A DNA stretch of 32,260 bases from Pandoraea cepalis (GTDB lineage Bacteria > Pseudomonadota > Gammaproteobacteria > Burkholderiales > Burkholderiaceae), in assembly GCF_902459665.1 (NCBI RefSeq), contig NZ_CABPSL010000031.1, positions 1-32,260 of the forward strand, given 5' to 3'. The position numbers and the translations under genes are program-made. Every line of letters starts with the position of its first letter. The first letter of the stretch is position 1. Below are positions 1 through 8,702 of the stretch, piece after piece. The notes beneath the pieces are model-generated. The model was not told the DNA's origin. It saw only the letters and a list, made by a program, of their open reading frames with translations, and searched no databases.

Positions 1-44
1 AACGCTTCTTCGCACCCGTTTACAACCCCCATTCATAACCCATT

Positions 45-1409
45 GTGTGTAAACAATTTTTCGTGCGATTGCCCTGGTCGGTGCTGCAACAGATCGCCAT
101 TGCCAAGACCGAACCGGGCGATGAAAACAACCAGGACATTTCGTCGCTGGTCGGCAAGGTCGACATCCGCAAGCTCGAGGAATTTCCGCAGGACGACCCG
201 GATGCCTACTCGTATTCGGGGGGCTTGTGCCTGGCCAACCGCGGCCTGCTCGAGTTCGTGGAAATGTTCAAGGCGCCGATCAAGGTGCTCCACCCGCTGC
301 TGACCGCCACGCAGGAGGGCAACTACAAGGGCACGGAAGGTTTCGGTGCGATTCCGTTCGACGGTATCGTGCTGGCGCACTCGAACGAGGCCGAGTGGCA
401 AAGCTTCAAGGGCAACCGCAACAATGAGGCTTTCCTCGACCGGATCTACATCGTGAAGGTGCCTTACTGCCTGCGGGTGACCGACGAGGTGAAGATCTAC
501 GAGAAGCTCGTCAAGAACAGCTCGCTCTCCAACGCGCCACGCGCGCCGAATGTGCTCAAGATGCTCGCCCAGTTCGCGGTGCTCACGCGTCTGAAAGAGC
601 CCGAAAACTCCAACATCTTCTCCAAGGTCCGAGTCTACGACGGTGAGAACCTCAAGGACATCGACCCGAAGGCCAAGTCGTACCAGGAGTATCGCGACTA
701 CGCCGGGGTAGACGAGGGGATGACGGGGATGTCCACGCGCTTCGCCTTCAAGGTGCTCTCCAAGGTCTTCAACTTCGACAACACGGAAGTGGCCGCCAAC
801 CCGGTGCACATGCTGTATGTGCTTGAGCAGCAAATCGAGCGCGAACAGTACCCGGGAGAAGTCGAGAAGCGGTATCTCGCCTACATCAAGGAGTATCTGA
901 CGGCACCGTTCGTGGAGTTCATCGGCAAGGAGATTCAGACGGCGTACCTGGAGTCGTATTCGGAGTACGGTCAGAACATTTTCGATCGCTATGTGAACTT
1001 TGCGGATCTCTGGATTCAGGATCAGGAATATCGCGATCCGAACACCGGCGAGATCCTCGATCGCACCGCGCTCAACGACGAACTGGAGAAGGTCGAGAAG
1101 CCGGCCGGGATCACGAATCCGAAAGACTTCCGCAACGAGATCGTCAACTTCGTCCTGCGCGCGCGTGCCAACAACGCGGGCAAGAATCCGCTCTGGACGA
1201 GTTACGAGAAGCTGCGCGCGGTCATCGAAAAGCGCATGTTCTCGACCACCGAGGACTTGCTGCCGGTGATCTCGTTCAACGCGAAGTCGTCTAAGGAGGA
1301 TCAGGAAAAACACGCCAACTTCGTCAACCGTATGGTGGAAAAAGGCTATACCCCGAAGCAGGTCCGCCTGCTCGTGGAATGGTATCTGCGCGTGCGCAAA
1401 TCCTCGTAA
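45..1409 (+). pseudogene. prkA: PrkA-family serine protein kinase, N-terminal third missing
   Basis: PrkA (YeaG) is a cytoplasmic AAA-type serine protein kinase induced by nutrient and other stresses. Similarity to E. coli YeaG is very high from about base 88 (SVLQQIAIAKTEPGDENN) to the C-terminal LLVEWYLRVRKSS, so the kinase-homology and C-terminal parts are present. YeaG is about 640 residues; only about 440 match here, and the N-terminal AAA part with the Walker A motif is absent. Upstream of about base 85 the sequence no longer resembles PrkA in any frame, and a TAA lies in frame at 36-38. The GTG at 45 is only the first possible start after that stop and has no convincing ribosome site. 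It is followed by yeaH (15-nt gap) and spoVR, the usual operon partners. Either the gene is truly 5'-truncated by a rearrangement, or the window begins at a misjoined contig edge. Confidence 0.85.
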
Positions 1410-1424
1410 GCAATCGGGGCCACT

Positions 1425-2687
1425 ATGTCAGCAATCATCGACAGACGGCAAAACGGCAAGAACAAAAGCGCCATCAACCAACAGCGTTTCATCAAGCGCT
1501 ATCGCGATCAGATTCGACGCGCGGTAGCGAAGGCGGTGGCTGGGCGCAAGATTACCGATATCGATGGCAGCGGACAGGTCTCGATCCCGGTCAAGGACAT
1601 TTCGGAGCCGTTGTTCCACCATGGACCCGGCGGGCGGCGGGAGATGATTCATCCCGGCAATCGCGAGTTCGTGGTGGGCGACAATTTCGAGCGTCCGCCG
1701 TCGGGCGCGGGGGGCGGCGGCAGCCGCGCCAGCGACTCGGGAGAGGGCGAGGACGATTTCGTCTTCAACCTCTCGCGCGAGGAGTTCCTGAAATTCTTCT
1801 TCGAGGACATGGCCCTGCCGGACCTCGCGAAACGCCGGCTCGCGCAGATTCCGGAATTCCGCAAGGTTCGCGCGGGCTATTCCGTCGACGGCACGCCGTC
1901 GAACCTCAACGTCATTCGTACGATGCGCAGCTCGCTGGGTCGCCGCATCGCGCTCACGGCGCCGTACCGCAAGCAGTTGCGCGAGCTCGAGGCCGCGTAC
2001 GCGGACATTGTCTCGCGTGAGGGCGACACGTCGCCGCGCGCGCTGGCGATGTTGCCGGAGATGTCGCGCCTTCGCACGCGCATCGAAGCCATTCCGTACA
2101 TCGAGAAGCTTGACCTGCGTTATTCGAATCGGGTCATGCAGCCTCGGCCGCAGGCGCAGGCTGTCATGTTCTGCCTGATGGACGTCTCCGGGTCGATGGA
2201 CCAGAGCCGCAAGGAGTTGGCCAAGCGCTTCTTCATGCTGCTCTATCTGTTCCTGCGGCATAACTACGAGCGCATCGATCTGGTGCTCATCCGGCACCAC
2301 ACGACGGCGAAGGAAGTCAACGAAGACGACTTCTTCTATGCCCGCGAGTCCGGAGGGACGGTCGTCTCCAGCGCACTCAAGCTGATGACGGAAATCATCG
2401 CGGATCGCTATTCGCCGAGCGATTGGAATATCTACGGGGCGCAGGTGTCCGACGGCGATAACTGGGACGGCGATTCGCCCATCTGCCGCGATATTCTGAT
2501 GCAGTCGATCATGCCTGCCGTGCAGTACTTCGCGTACGTGGAGGTGGCCAGCGCCGAGCCGCAGAACCTGTGGAACGAATACTTGTCGGTCAAGCAGCGG
2601 CATCCGAATTTCGCGATGCAGCGCATCATGGAGGCGGCCGAGATCTATCCGGTGCTGCACGACCTGTTCAAGAAGAAGGCGGCCTGA
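1425..2687 (+). CDS. yeaH: YeaH/YhbH family protein (DUF444), vWA-like
   Basis: This 420-residue protein has the layout of DUF444 proteins: a basic N-terminal segment (residues 1-45), a glycine/serine-rich acidic linker (about 92-112), and a C-terminal von Willebrand A-like domain with a MIDAS-type motif DVSGSMD at 253-259. In enterobacteria YeaH is encoded with the PrkA-type kinase YeaG and acts in the same stress response; its biochemical role is not settled. The start ATG at 1425 lies 15 nt after the prkA stop and there is no terminator between them, so co-transcription is likely. Length and motifs fit an intact gene even though prkA upstream appears truncated. Confidence 0.93.
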   Translation: MSAIIDRRQNGKNKSAINQQRFIKRYRDQIRRAVAKAVAGRKITDIDGSGQVSIPVKDISEPLFHHGPGGRREMIHPGNREFVVGDNFERPPSGAGGGGSRASDSGEGEDDFVFNLSREEFLKFFFEDMALPDLAKRRLAQIPEFRKVRAGYSVDGTPSNLNVIRTMRSSLGRRIALTAPYRKQLRELEAAYADIVSREGDTSPRALAMLPEMSRLRTRIEAIPYIEKLDLRYSNRVMQPRPQAQAVMFCLMDVSGSMDQSRKELAKRFFMLLYLFLRHNYERIDLVLIRHHTTAKEVNEDDFFYARESGGTVVSSALKLMTEIIADRYSPSDWNIYGAQVSDGDNWDGDSPICRDILMQSIMPAVQYFAYVEVASAEPQNLWNEYLSVKQRHPNFAMQRIMEAAEIYPVLHDLFKKKAA

Positions 2688-2724
2688 AAACCGCCCGGCG
2701 TCGGCCCCGCAACGAGGACGCATC

Positions 2725-4269
2725 ATGGCGTATATATCCACCGGATCGGAATGGACGTTCGAGCTGATTCAGCGCTACGAGCATGAGATCGCGCGCATCG
2801 CGGCGAACTTCAGACTCGACACGTATCCCAACCAGATCGAGATCATCACCGCCGAGCAAATGCTCGACGCCTATGCGACCGTGGGGCTGCCCATCGGCTA
2901 TCACCACTGGTCGTACGGCAAGCACTTCCTGTCGTCCGAGCGCGGCTACAAGCGCGGACAGATGGGGTTGGCGTATGAAATCGTCATCAATTCGAACCCC
3001 TGCATCGCGTATCTGATGGAGGAGAACAGCATGACCATGCAGGCGCTGACCATCGCGCACGCCAGCTACGGTCATAACTCGTTCTTCAAGGGCAATTATC
3101 TGTTCCGCACCTGGACGAGCGCCGACGCCATCGTCGATTACCTGCTGTTTGCGCGCAACTACATCACCGAGTGCGAGCAGCGCTACGGCGAACAATCGGT
3201 CGAACTGCTGCTCGACTCCTGCCATGCGCTCATGAACTATGGCGTCGACCGCTACAAGCGACCAAAACGCCTGTCGCTGGCGCAGGAACAGGCGCGCCAG
3301 AAAGAGCGCGAGAACTATCTGCAAATGCAGATCAACGATCTGTGGCGCACGTTGCCTCATCACCCCCTGCACGATGACGACGAGGACGACGGGCTCGATC
3401 CCACCGAGTCCGAAGAGGCACCGTTCCCGGGGGAGCCGCAGGAAAACCTGCTGTACTTCTTCGAGAAGAACGCCCCCAAGCTGGCCCCCTGGCAGCGCGA
3501 GATCGTGCGCATCGTGCGCAAGCTCGCGCAGTACTTCTATCCGCAGCGTCAGACCAAGGTGATGAACGAGGGCTGGGCAACGTTCTGGCACTACACGATT
3601 CTGCAGCAGCTCTACCAGGAGAAGCTCGTCAACGACGCGTTCATGATGGAGTTCCTGCATGCGCACACGAACGTGGTGTACCAGCCGTCCTTCGATAGCC
3701 CGTACTACAGCGGTCTGAATCCGTATGCGCTGGGCTTTGCGATGTTTCAGGACATTCGCCGCATGTGCGAAGCGCCGACCGAGGAAGATCGCCAATGGGC
3801 GCCGGACATCGCCGGCACCGACTGGTTGACGACGCTCGACTTCGCCATGCGCAACTTCAAGGACGAGAGCTTCATCCAGCAGTTCCTGTCGCCCAAGGTC
3901 ATTCGCGATCTCAAGCTGTTCTCCGTGCTCGACGACGACCGCGACAGCCGCCTGCGCGTGACGGCCATTCATAACGACGCCGGCTATCGTGAAATTCGCG
4001 AGATGCTCGCGCAGCAATACAACCTCAGCCAGTTGGAGCCGAACATCCAGGTCTCGCACGTCGATCTGCATGGCGATCGATCGCTCACGCTGCGCCATGT
4101 GCAAAGCGAACGCAAGCCGCTCGACGATAGCTTCGAAGAGGTGCTCAAGCACGTGGCGCGCCTCTGGGGCTTCACGGTGCGGTTGGAGACGGTGTTCGAG
4201 GATGGCCGCAACGAGATGACGCATGAGACCAAGGTCGAGAAGCGGCGGCGCTATGCGCTGAGTGCCTGA
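2725..4269 (+). CDS. spoVR: SpoVR family protein
   Basis: A 514-residue SpoVR/YcgB family protein. Family hallmarks are visible: HASYGHNSFFKGNY (about 112-125), NEGWATFWHYTIL (about 280-292) and GLNPYALGF (about 331-339). SpoVR is named after a Bacillus spore-cortex gene, but in proteobacteria it is the third member of the prkA-yeaH-spoVR stress block and its molecular function is unknown. The start ATG at 2725 follows a GAGGA ribosome site and a 37-nt gap after yeaH. The stop codon TGA overlaps the ATG of the next gene by one base (TGATG), so the VOC gene downstream is probably translated by coupling. An acidic patch near residues 213-232 (DDDEDDGLDPTESEE) is a normal variable loop of the family. 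Confidence 0.95.
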   Translation: MAYISTGSEWTFELIQRYEHEIARIAANFRLDTYPNQIEIITAEQMLDAYATVGLPIGYHHWSYGKHFLSSERGYKRGQMGLAYEIVINSNPCIAYLMEENSMTMQALTIAHASYGHNSFFKGNYLFRTWTSADAIVDYLLFARNYITECEQRYGEQSVELLLDSCHALMNYGVDRYKRPKRLSLAQEQARQKERENYLQMQINDLWRTLPHHPLHDDDEDDGLDPTESEEAPFPGEPQENLLYFFEKNAPKLAPWQREIVRIVRKLAQYFYPQRQTKVMNEGWATFWHYTILQQLYQEKLVNDAFMMEFLHAHTNVVYQPSFDSPYYSGLNPYALGFAMFQDIRRMCEAPTEEDRQWAPDIAGTDWLTTLDFAMRNFKDESFIQQFLSPKVIRDLKLFSVLDDDRDSRLRVTAIHNDAGYREIREMLAQQYNLSQLEPNIQVSHVDLHGDRSLTLRHVQSERKPLDDSFEEVLKHVARLWGFTVRLETVFEDGRNEMTHETKVEKRRRYALSA

Positions 4270-4688
4270 TGAGGATTCCGTTCGTTGCGCTCGATCACGT
4301 GGTGCTGCGCACCACCGACGTCGAGCGGCTCCGGCACTTCTATATCGACGTCCTGGGCTGCACGCTGGAGAAGGTGCAGGCCGACATTGGGCTGGTGCAA
4401 CTTCGCGCGGGCGACGCGTTGATCGATCTGGTCGACGTCGCCGGCGAAATCGGCCGCCGGGGCGGGGCGGCACCCGGCCCCGAGGGGCGCAATCTCGATC
4501 ACTTCTGTCTGCGGGTCGAACCGTTCGACGCGGTGGCCATCCGTTGGGAACTGGCCTCGCATGGGGTGACGCTCGGTGAGGTCGTGCCGCGCTATGGGGC
4601 GCACGGCGAAGGGCCGTCGTGTTACGTCGACGATCCAGATGGCAATACCGTCGAACTCAAGGGGCCGCCGTTCCGTTTGCTTCGTTGA
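4269..4688 (+). CDS. VOC-family (glyoxalase/dioxygenase-fold) protein
   Basis: A 139-residue protein with one vicinal-oxygen-chelate domain built of two beta-alpha-beta-beta-beta repeats. Plausible metal ligands are His in LDHVVLRTTD (repeat 1), His in LDHFCLRVEP (start of repeat 2) and Glu in GNTVELKGPP near the C terminus; the DDPDGN turn before the last ligand is typical. The substrate cannot be told from sequence; family members include glyoxalase I, dioxygenases and drug-binding proteins. The ATG overlaps the spoVR stop (TGATG), so it is the fourth gene of the prkA operon. The next gene is on the opposite strand 13 nt downstream. Confidence 0.85.
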   Translation: MRIPFVALDHVVLRTTDVERLRHFYIDVLGCTLEKVQADIGLVQLRAGDALIDLVDVAGEIGRRGGAAPGPEGRNLDHFCLRVEPFDAVAIRWELASHGVTLGEVVPRYGAHGEGPSCYVDDPDGNTVELKGPPFRLLR

Positions 4689-4701
4689 GTCGGGCGCGGC
4701 A

Positions 4702-6069
4702 TCAGGCCGCCAACTGCCCCAGCACGCTTTGATCGCGTCCCTTGTGCTTGGCTTGATAGAGCGCCCTGTCGGCACGCTCGAGCATCGCGCTGATGACGAG
4801 CGGCTCGCCGGGTTGCCACGTTGCAATGCCCACGCTGATCGTGATGGCCTCGCCTCTGTCGCGCGCCTTCTCGGGAAGTAGCTCGGTGCTCGCGCGCTTG
4901 ACCGATTCGCGAATACGGTCGGCCACGCGCAGGGCGGCCTGTTGATCGATTTCCGGCAACACCACCGCAAACTCCTCGCCGCCCAGGCGCACCGCGAAAT
5001 CGCTCGGCAGCCGAATGCAGTGCTGGATCGTGCTGGCGATACGTTGCAGCACGATGTCGCCGAACGGATGCCCGTAGCGGTCGTTGACCTGTTTGAAGAA
5101 GTCAATGTCGATCAGCAGTACCGACAGGGGGATCGCACGTTGCTGAACCCGGTCGGCAACGAGGCGGATGCGATTGTCGAAGTAGCGGCGATTGTAGATG
5201 TGCGTGAGTGGGTCGACGAAGACCTTCTCGACCAGGTCCGTGTTCGTGAGCGCGAGCGACTGATACTGGCGCGTGATTTCCCAGACCAGGGCGAGCGTTG
5301 CCACACCGGGCGAAGCCAACGCCAGCAGGCGTGCGGCATACCATTGATAAGACGCGTCGTTGGGCGCTGTGAGCGAAAGCAGCAACTGGCACAGCGAGAT
5401 GGTGACGACCACCCACACGAGCAGAAACAGCTTGTGAGACAGGCGCGTGACGGTCGCGACACGCCACCACAGCGCGACATAAGCGACGAAAAGCCCGTAT
5501 AGGGCGAGCGTCTCGACGCTGATGCCACCGACCGGAGGCGCCACGATGAGCGGGCGGCCGGTGCCGATCAGCGCCAGTGACACCGTCGCCCAGATGACGA
5601 GCACGGTGGCGCCATACCACGCGGCTTCCTTGTAGCCTGGACGGATGTGCGGATCGCTGCGCGTGCGTGTATAACTGTGCACGCTCAGCATTACGTACGC
5701 TGCGAAGCTCGCTTCGGCCATGAACCAAAGCCAGAAGGGCGCGTGCGTGACATGCGTTGCAATGCCGGCGAGCTGGTTCGCGAGCAACACCCCCTCGGTA
5801 AACATGAAGAGTCCGCGCAGCAGGAAGGCGCATCCGAATTGCGCGAAATATCGCTTGCCGTTGTAGAGGTACTGCACGCCGAGCAGACACGCGGTCGACA
5901 GGTTAAGAATGCCGCCGGCCGAGACGAGGAAGAACGTCAGTAAAGGGTTGACCTCGCCCTGGATGGCGCGCGCGAAAAATCCGGCGAGCGTGAGTGCGGC
6001 GCACGCGACCAGGATAGTGGTTGCGGCGACACGATTGCCGGGTTCGGTACGGCTGATGGTAGTTTTCAT
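4702..6069 (-). CDS. Membrane diguanylate cyclase with MASE4-like sensor and GGDEF domain
   Basis: A 455-residue protein predicted to make cyclic di-GMP. Residues about 15-265 contain roughly seven or eight hydrophobic segments, an integral-membrane sensor most like MASE4 by layout (inference). A short linker near 275-285 leads into a GGDEF domain with DPLTHIYNRRYF, DIDFFKQVND and the active-site motif GGEEF at 363-367, which is an active form. The product-inhibition I-site, normally RxxD five residues before GGEEF, reads LPSD, so feedback inhibition is probably lost. The gene is monocistronic. Its start ATG (6069) has only a weak upstream ribosome site, and an AT-rich stretch at 6195-6235 could hold its promoter. 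It converges on the VOC gene with a 13-nt gap. Confidence 0.93.
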   Translation of the reverse strand: MKTTISRTEPGNRVAATTILVACAALTLAGFFARAIQGEVNPLLTFFLVSAGGILNLSTACLLGVQYLYNGKRYFAQFGCAFLLRGLFMFTEGVLLANQLAGIATHVTHAPFWLWFMAEASFAAYVMLSVHSYTRTRSDPHIRPGYKEAAWYGATVLVIWATVSLALIGTGRPLIVAPPVGGISVETLALYGLFVAYVALWWRVATVTRLSHKLFLLVWVVVTISLCQLLLSLTAPNDASYQWYAARLLALASPGVATLALVWEITRQYQSLALTNTDLVEKVFVDPLTHIYNRRYFDNRIRLVADRVQQRAIPLSVLLIDIDFFKQVNDRYGHPFGDIVLQRIASTIQHCIRLPSDFAVRLGGEEFAVVLPEIDQQAALRVADRIRESVKRASTELLPEKARDRGEAITISVGIATWQPGEPLVISAMLERADRALYQAKHKGRDQSVLGQLAA

Positions 6070-6957
6070 AGTTCTTATTCGCCAATCAACGACCTCGTGC
6101 TTCGCGCACGATCGCCCTTTTGCCGTTCAACCATCGCGCTCGAGACTGGCCGCAAGATCGTTGCCTCACGTGACCGTCCCGTTTCCCCGATTTTTCGCTA
6201 AATAGTTGAAAACTAAGATAAACATCGGAGAATACACGAGTTTCTTCGGGTTGGCATCCGTTTCGAATGGCGCGCGTTGCATTCCCGTTCGACCCTCGCC
6301 GAGGCGCGGATTTTGGACCGCCTGCGCAGCGTTTTCGGGCGCGCGAAAGCGCGATGCCATCGTCGCGGAAAATAAATCGGCGTGGCACACTGATCCGCTG
6401 TGCGGAACTTGACGTCGACGAAATTCGGAGCGCGCGTGGGGGAATTCCCGCAACGCCAGTGATGGCGGTGGATTGAAGTGCGTGCAATTGATTTGGTATC
6501 CAACGCATTGTGCGTGATTAGAGCGGATATTGCACAGTAGTGCATGGGATTTCCCCCGTAAGGTGGGCGACGGCTTGGCAGCGACGCACTATCTGTACTA
6601 GAATAAAAAAAGCCAATCGCCGCGATTGGCCCATAGAAGCAGAAGTCAGAGGGTTGTCGGTGTTCCTCGTTGCGCCGACATTCCGTTCCATCACGCAATG
6701 AGTTTGTGCCGTAGAACATTCGCGCGTTTTCAATAAGCGTGCACCGAGAGGCCCAGGCGCTCATGGCGTCGAAAGCTTGTCTCTCATGTCGCATTTCGCG
6801 ACGCCTGGTTCGTCACCGTCGTCTTCCACAGACCCTCGGAGCGAACACTTCACAATTCGCAAGGCAGCTAACAGTTGTCATGCTTGTTTGACCGCGTTGT
6901 CACGCGGGGCGATTGCTATTGCCCTGCGCCAGCGCTGCCAACCCATTCAAAGGGAGC
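6070..6957. other. Gene-poor intergenic region
   Basis: This 888-bp gap lies between the divergently transcribed diguanylate cyclase and the osmoprotectant operon. I see no ORF with convincing codon use, domain or ribosome site; the open frames here have low-complexity, Arg/Ser-rich translations typical of shadow frames. It contains an AT-rich patch (about 6195-6235) that may be the cyclase promoter, a strong minus-strand terminator at 6605-6630, and the presumed promoter of the downstream ABC operon, possibly with TTGACC at 6888-6893. The terminator has no obvious gene, which raises the possibility of a small RNA. Confidence 0.6.
6605..6630 (-). terminator. Rho-independent terminator on the minus strand with no assigned gene
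   Basis: An 8-bp perfect stem (GCCAATCG 6612-6619 with CGATTGGC 6623-6630, 3-nt loop) is preceded on the plus strand by a run of seven A (6605-6611). Read on the minus strand this is a GC-rich hairpin followed by seven U, a canonical intrinsic terminator. No minus-strand protein gene ends here; the cyclase begins only at 6069, downstream. Confidence 0.75.
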
Positions 6958-7692
6958 ATGAACGTGGCGAAGCAGTACCGCATTTTCTATTTGGCAGGCT
7001 TCGGACTGCTCGGCGTTGCCGTCGCAGTCACCGGTCTGCTGTATTGGCTGGGCGTCGATGCGCTCGTCAAATACCGGGGCGACCTGGTCTATTACACCCA
7101 GCAGCACCTCAAACTCGTAGCGATCTCGATGACGATGGCAATCGTGGTCGGCGTGCCCGCCGGCATGCTGATCTCGCGCCCGACGTTCGAGAAGCACGCC
7201 GAGCGCGCGGTGCAGATCTTCAATATCGGCAACACGCTGCCGTCGCTCGCTGTGCTGGCGTTGTCGATGGCCGTGCTGGGTATCGGCGATCGGCCCGCCA
7301 TTCTCGCGCTTTGGCTCGCATCGCTGCTTCCCATCGTGAGAAATGCGTACGAGGGCCTGCGGCAGGTGCCGCCCGCATTGCGGGAATCGGCGCGCGGTAT
7401 GGGCATGACGCCCGCGCAAGTGCTGTTCCGCGTCGATCTGCCCAACGCTATGCCGGTCATTGTCGGCGGCATTCGCACCGCGCTTGCGATCAACGTCGGC
7501 ACCGCGCCGCTCGCGTTCCTGATCGGCGCGGACAGTCTGGGACAGCTGATCTTCCCCGGCATCTATCTGAACGACCCGACGAAGCTGCTGCTCGGCGCCG
7601 GCGGGACCGCAGTGCTTGCGCTCGTGCTCGACGGCATCGTCGCCTTCGCCAGCGGCCTCTGGTTCGCGCGCCACGGCGCCCCTGCCCGCTAA
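6958..7692 (+). CDS. Osmoprotectant (quaternary amine) ABC transporter permease, subunit 1
   Basis: A 244-residue inner-membrane permease of the ProW/OpuCB/YehW type. It has about six transmembrane helices and the conserved cytoplasmic coupling loop (ESARGMGMTPAQVLFRVDLP, about residues 142-161) that docks on the ATPase. The ATG at 6958 is chosen over upstream in-frame starts because it follows AGGGAG at 6951-6956 with good spacing and gives the expected N terminus. It is the first gene of a four-gene operon; the binding protein follows 20 nt later. The substrate class (glycine betaine, choline or related) is inferred from the whole operon. Confidence 0.92.
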   Translation: MNVAKQYRIFYLAGFGLLGVAVAVTGLLYWLGVDALVKYRGDLVYYTQQHLKLVAISMTMAIVVGVPAGMLISRPTFEKHAERAVQIFNIGNTLPSLAVLALSMAVLGIGDRPAILALWLASLLPIVRNAYEGLRQVPPALRESARGMGMTPAQVLFRVDLPNAMPVIVGGIRTALAINVGTAPLAFLIGADSLGQLIFPGIYLNDPTKLLLGAGGTAVLALVLDGIVAFASGLWFARHGAPAR

Positions 7693-7712
7693 GGCAAAGG
7701 AGACCCCTACTT

Positions 7713-8654
7713 ATGCAAGTTTCATTTTCTCGTCCGCGCAAGGGCATGGCGCCGCGCTGGTTAAAACGCCTCGGTGCGGCCTGTCTGGCGCTTGGCGTGA
7801 TCGTCGCGGGCGCCGCGAGCGGCACCGCGCATGCCGAGACCCTCACGGTCGGCGGCAAGAACTTCACCGAGCAGTTGATCCTCTCGGAAATGACGACTCA
7901 ATATCTGCGCAGCCTGGGGTACGACGTCGAACTCAAGAATGGTCTGGGCAGTGTCGTCATGCGTCAGGGCATGGAGAGCGATCAGCTCGACATCGTCTGG
8001 GAGTACACCGGTACCTCACTGATCGTCTACAACAAGGTCACCGAGAAGCTCGATCCGCAGCAGACCTATGCGCGCGTGAAGGAACTCGACGACAAGATCG
8101 GCCTCGTCTGGCTCAACCCGTCGGCGCTCAACAATACGTATGCGTTTGCCATGCCGGGTAATATCGCGCGCGAAGCGGGCATCGAGACGGTGTCGCAACT
8201 CGTGGACCGATTCCGAGCCAATCCGAAGATGCAGTTCGCCTTCGATTTTGAGTTTGTCGGCCGCTCGGACGGGCTTGTACCGATGGAGAAGCTCTACGAC
8301 TTTCATCTCGCGCGACGCAACATCAAGCAGATGGATCCGGGCCTCGTTTATACGGCGCTCAAGAACGCGCAGATCGACGCCGGCCTCGTCTACACGAGCG
8401 ACGGACGCAACAAGGGGTTCGATCTGAAGGTGCTGGCCGACGACAAGGGTTTCTTCCCGGCGTATGCGGCCACGCCCGTGGTGCGTCAGGCGGTGCTCGA
8501 CGCCCATCCCAACCTCGCCGACGAACTCAACGCGCTGTCCGCGAAGATCAACAACGAGAACATGCGCGACATGAATGCGATGGTCGACATCGATCATCGT
8601 GCCGTTTCGCGTGTGGCGAGTGACTTCCTCAAGCAGGAAGGACTGGTGCAGTGA
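7713..8654 (+). CDS. Glycine betaine/choline-type substrate-binding protein
   Basis: A 313-residue periplasmic binding protein of the OpuAC/OpuCC/YehZ family. The start is the ATG at 7713, preceded by AAGGAG at 7697-7702; the frame stays open far upstream but that part overlaps the permease gene and is not coding. Residues 1-41 form a long Sec signal peptide (basic RWLKRLG, hydrophobic core, cleavage near TAHA-ET). The mature protein opens with TLTVGGKNFTEQLILSEM, diagnostic of the osmoprotectant-binding family, and contains the DIVWEYTGTSL segment seen in choline/betaine binders. It delivers the substrate to the two flanking permeases. Confidence 0.94.
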   Translation: MQVSFSRPRKGMAPRWLKRLGAACLALGVIVAGAASGTAHAETLTVGGKNFTEQLILSEMTTQYLRSLGYDVELKNGLGSVVMRQGMESDQLDIVWEYTGTSLIVYNKVTEKLDPQQTYARVKELDDKIGLVWLNPSALNNTYAFAMPGNIAREAGIETVSQLVDRFRANPKMQFAFDFEFVGRSDGLVPMEKLYDFHLARRNIKQMDPGLVYTALKNAQIDAGLVYTSDGRNKGFDLKVLADDKGFFPAYAATPVVRQAVLDAHPNLADELNALSAKINNENMRDMNAMVDIDHRAVSRVASDFLKQEGLVQ

Positions 8655-8702
8655 CGGCGATCGCCCGTTGCTTGCCCTGAAAGTGACTGACCGAGGAGTC
8701 CC

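Noticed and set aside
2668-4473. Long minus-strand open frame opposite spoVR (about 600 codons)
   Set aside because: Antisense shadow of spoVR and the VOC gene in high-GC DNA; Arg/His/Leu-rich translation with no domain or ribosome site.
6086-6508. Minus-strand 140-codon frame upstream of the diguanylate cyclase
   Set aside because: Arg/Ser-rich low-complexity translation, no ribosome site and no recognisable domain.
6777-7712. N-terminal extension of the osmoprotectant binding protein in the same frame
   Set aside because: Overlaps the real permease gene in another frame, and a signal peptide with ribosome site begins at 7713.
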